Shown: piece by piece, positions 29,136 through 30,361 of the stretch
How the letters are laid out: each line of letters opens with the position of its first letter
Position numbering within the stretch: the stretch's first letter is position 1
Source: TCS-49 sp964442515
GTDB lineage: Bacteria; Campylobacterota; Campylobacteria; Campylobacterales; Sulfurovaceae
Length of the DNA: 30,361 bases
Assembly (NCBI GenBank): GCA_964442515.1
Contig: CAYUAC010000008.1
Coordinates: 1-30,361, forward strand
Direction: 5' to 3'
Notes under the pieces: generated by a model
Database searches by the model: none
Told to the model about the DNA's origin: nothing
Seen by the model: only the letters and a program-made list of their open reading frames with translations
Program-made: the position numbers and the translations under genes

Positions 29136-30053
29136 ATGAAAAAGATTGTTATCGTATCTGTTCTTATTGCCGCTGTTATGATGGGGGGCGTATTTTATTA
29201 TGTACGTGATATCATCGGCGACGATATGGTTAACCAACTTACGATCGCAGCAGCAATCATTCTTTTGATCCTGGTTATCGGTGTAACACTCAAATACATC
29301 AACCAGATCAAAAATGACACCGCTAGCGGGGAACTTGCTGACGAAGAGTGGGATGGAATCGGAGAGTATAAAAACGAGTTGCCAATCGGCTGGGCATTGT
29401 CATTTCTGGGTACTATGATCTGGGCGGCATGGTACTGGACTACAGGATATCCGCTTTGGGCATACAGCCAGATCGGTGAGTGGAATGAAGAGGTACAGGC
29501 CCACAGAGCCGCGTATGAAACCAAGTGGGAAGACGCCAGCAAATCCGAACTGGAGGATATGGGCCAATCCGTATTCTTAGTGCAGTGTGCGCCGTGCCAC
29601 GGTATTACCGGTGACGGTATGGGCGGTAAAGCGGCCAATCTGATGGAGCGTATCAGCAAGGAAAGTGTGCTGCACAATATCAAACACGGTGCCAACAACC
29701 TGACTTCGGCGTATCCGGGCGGAATGCCCTCACAAAGCGGTCTGTACAATACCAACAGCGGGGCCATGGTGACTGATGCCGAGGCTGAAAAGGTAGCAGG
29801 CTACGTAGCCCGCGGAATGAGCGGCAGCGGAGCTGACGTGTATCAGGGTGCGTGTGCAAGCTGCCACGGAGCCGACGGTACCGGAATTACGGGTGCCGGC
29901 CCAAATCTTGTAGAATTTGACAACGACTTGATGAGTGCTCTTTTGCAGGACGGAAAAAAGGGTGCGATCGGTGCGATGCCTAGTTTTGGAGAGCGTTTGA
30001 CTCCGGTACAGGTAAAAGCATTGACCACTTATATCAACTCATTGCAGATGTAA
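29136..30053 (+). CDS. ccoP: cbb3 oxidase di-heme subunit CcoP
   Basis: Di-heme cytochrome c subunit taking electrons into the cbb3 oxidase. The 305 residues have membrane helices near 3-22, 35-55 and 84-104 and a periplasmic part with two heme motifs, CAPCH (151-155) and CASCH (240-244), each with a later Met ligand region (PGGMPSQ; GAMPSFGERLTP). The N-terminal cytoplasmic loop with DEEWDGIGEYKNELPIGW matches the conserved CcoP segment. Having an extra N-terminal helix relative to proteobacterial CcoP is as in Campylobacter and Helicobacter. AAAGGAG precedes the ATG. The operon then continues with a DUF4006 gene. Confidence 0.96.
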   Translation: MKKIVIVSVLIAAVMMGGVFYYVRDIIGDDMVNQLTIAAAIILLILVIGVTLKYINQIKNDTASGELADEEWDGIGEYKNELPIGWALSFLGTMIWAAWYWTTGYPLWAYSQIGEWNEEVQAHRAAYETKWEDASKSELEDMGQSVFLVQCAPCHGITGDGMGGKAANLMERISKESVLHNIKHGANNLTSAYPGGMPSQSGLYNTNSGAMVTDAEAEKVAGYVARGMSGSGADVYQGACASCHGADGTGITGAGPNLVEFDNDLMSALLQDGKKGAIGAMPSFGERLTPVQVKALTTYINSLQM

Positions 30054-30063
30054 GGAGAGTATG

Positions 30064-30282
30064 ATGAATGAAAACAGAAATATTTTTTCACTAAGCGGCA
30101 TTACCGGGATGCTGATCGCAACGGTTCTGCTGCTTGCGATTCTGGCGTTTTTGACAACGCTGGCAATCGGTACCCAGCAAAAGAGTGCTGACAATTTTTA
30201 CAAGCTTGAAAATCCGTCAGAAATCCAGATGAAAAGCGCTGACAACGTCAAACACGTTGTTGATGCTGATCAGAAAGAGTAA
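30064..30282 (+). CDS. DUF4006-family small membrane protein
   Basis: A 72-residue protein with one membrane helix (about 13-35, GMLIATVLLLAILAFLTTLAIG) and a short soluble tail. It matches the DUF4006 proteins that follow ccoP in Campylobacterota (in C. jejuni, from memory, Cj1486c). Function is unknown, probably assembly or stability of the cbb3 oxidase. Two consecutive ATGs exist; AGGAG lies six bases before the second (30064), which I prefer, and three before the first (30061). Confidence 0.8.
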   Translation: MNENRNIFSLSGITGMLIATVLLLAILAFLTTLAIGTQQKSADNFYKLENPSEIQMKSADNVKHVVDADQKE

Positions 30283-30296
30283 GGGGTAAGTATATT

Positions 30297-30361
30297 ATGA
30301 GTGAAGAAGCCAAAGCCCTGCCCACCCCCTACCGGATAAAAAGATACTGGTTCTTTTTATT
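30297..30361 (+). CDS. Start of a FixH-like gene, cut by the window edge
   Basis: An ATG at 30297 preceded by AAGGGG opens a frame of 21 codons, MSEEAKALPTPYRIKRYWFFL, still open at the window end. A short charged stretch followed by the start of a hydrophobic helix, right after the DUF4006 gene, fits the FixH/CcoH-like protein found at this place in C. jejuni (Cj1485c, from memory). Too little is visible to be sure. Confidence 0.55.
   Translation, partial: MSEEAKALPTPYRIKRYWFFL

Noticed and set aside
1..30361. Insertion sequences, prophage, CRISPR array, toxin-antitoxin or restriction systems
   Set aside because: No transposase, phage structural gene, spaced direct repeats, or paired small toxin/antitoxin genes were found; the Xer recombinase has no flanking repeats or cargo.

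Overview
This 30.4 kb window looks like ordinary chromosome from a chemolithoautotrophic or microaerobic member of the Campylobacterota (Epsilonproteobacteria). The genus is not resolved; the GC content, in the mid-forties by eye, would fit a Sulfurovum/Sulfuricurvum-like organism better than Campylobacter or Helicobacter. The lineage call rests on several markers: a porCDAB operon (gamma-delta-alpha-beta order), HP0268 next to miaB, the HP0495/DUF493 protein, a ccoNOQP-DUF4006-FixH-like operon, and a block rpmE-rsmI-rlmB-membrane protein-periplasmic protein-aminotransferase-hom-(fdh)-yraN that mirrors, from memory, the C. jejuni Cj0155c-Cj0148c order. I see no insertion sequence, prophage, CRISPR array or toxin system, and no gene-free stretch longer than about 170 bases.

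Layout. 1-840 (minus): the 5' part of a tRNA-Gly(GCC), a DUF493 protein and moaC. 926-5589 (plus): succinate dehydrogenase/fumarate reductase flavoprotein and iron-sulfur subunits without a membrane anchor, a nitroreductase and a Cache-PAS-GGDEF diguanylate cyclase, closed by a hairpin shared with the convergent por operon. 5625-9590 (minus): porCDAB and, upstream, a phosphoglycolate phosphatase-like HAD enzyme. 9641-11421 (plus): a small acidic protein and a BT1-family transporter. 11429-12538 (minus): nusA. 12657-18248 (plus): HP0268, miaB, a DUF374 acyltransferase, a membrane-anchored protein, a Xer-type recombinase and a PilM/PilN/PilO-like trio, mostly overlapping. 18330-26621 (plus): rpmE, two rRNA methyltransferases, a RodZ-like membrane protein, a secreted protein, a PLP aminotransferase, homoserine dehydrogenase, a stand-alone formate dehydrogenase-type molybdoenzyme and yraN. 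26736-end (plus): cbb3 cytochrome oxidase ccoNOQP, a DUF4006 protein and the start of a FixH-like gene.

How it fits together. POR links acetyl-CoA and pyruvate through ferredoxin, as in the reductive TCA cycle. The SdhAB pair would act at the fumarate/succinate step. MoaC serves molybdopterin synthesis, which the formate dehydrogenase-like protein needs. The cbb3 oxidase gives microaerobic respiration and has an FNR-like palindrome in its promoter.

The points most worth a second look are: SdhA lacking the FAD-linking histidine, paired with an SdhB whose third cluster site has four cysteines and no anchor gene; a very acidic insertion in a PilM-like protein; a formate dehydrogenase gene inserted in a conserved gene block while overlapping yraN; a hairpin that both follows rpmE and covers the rsmI ribosome-binding site; an EF-hand/dockerin-like loop in CcoO; and a tRNA-Gly with an altered D-loop. 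I did not find a clearly new multi-gene defence or mobile system. All family assignments come from reading motifs; no searches were run.
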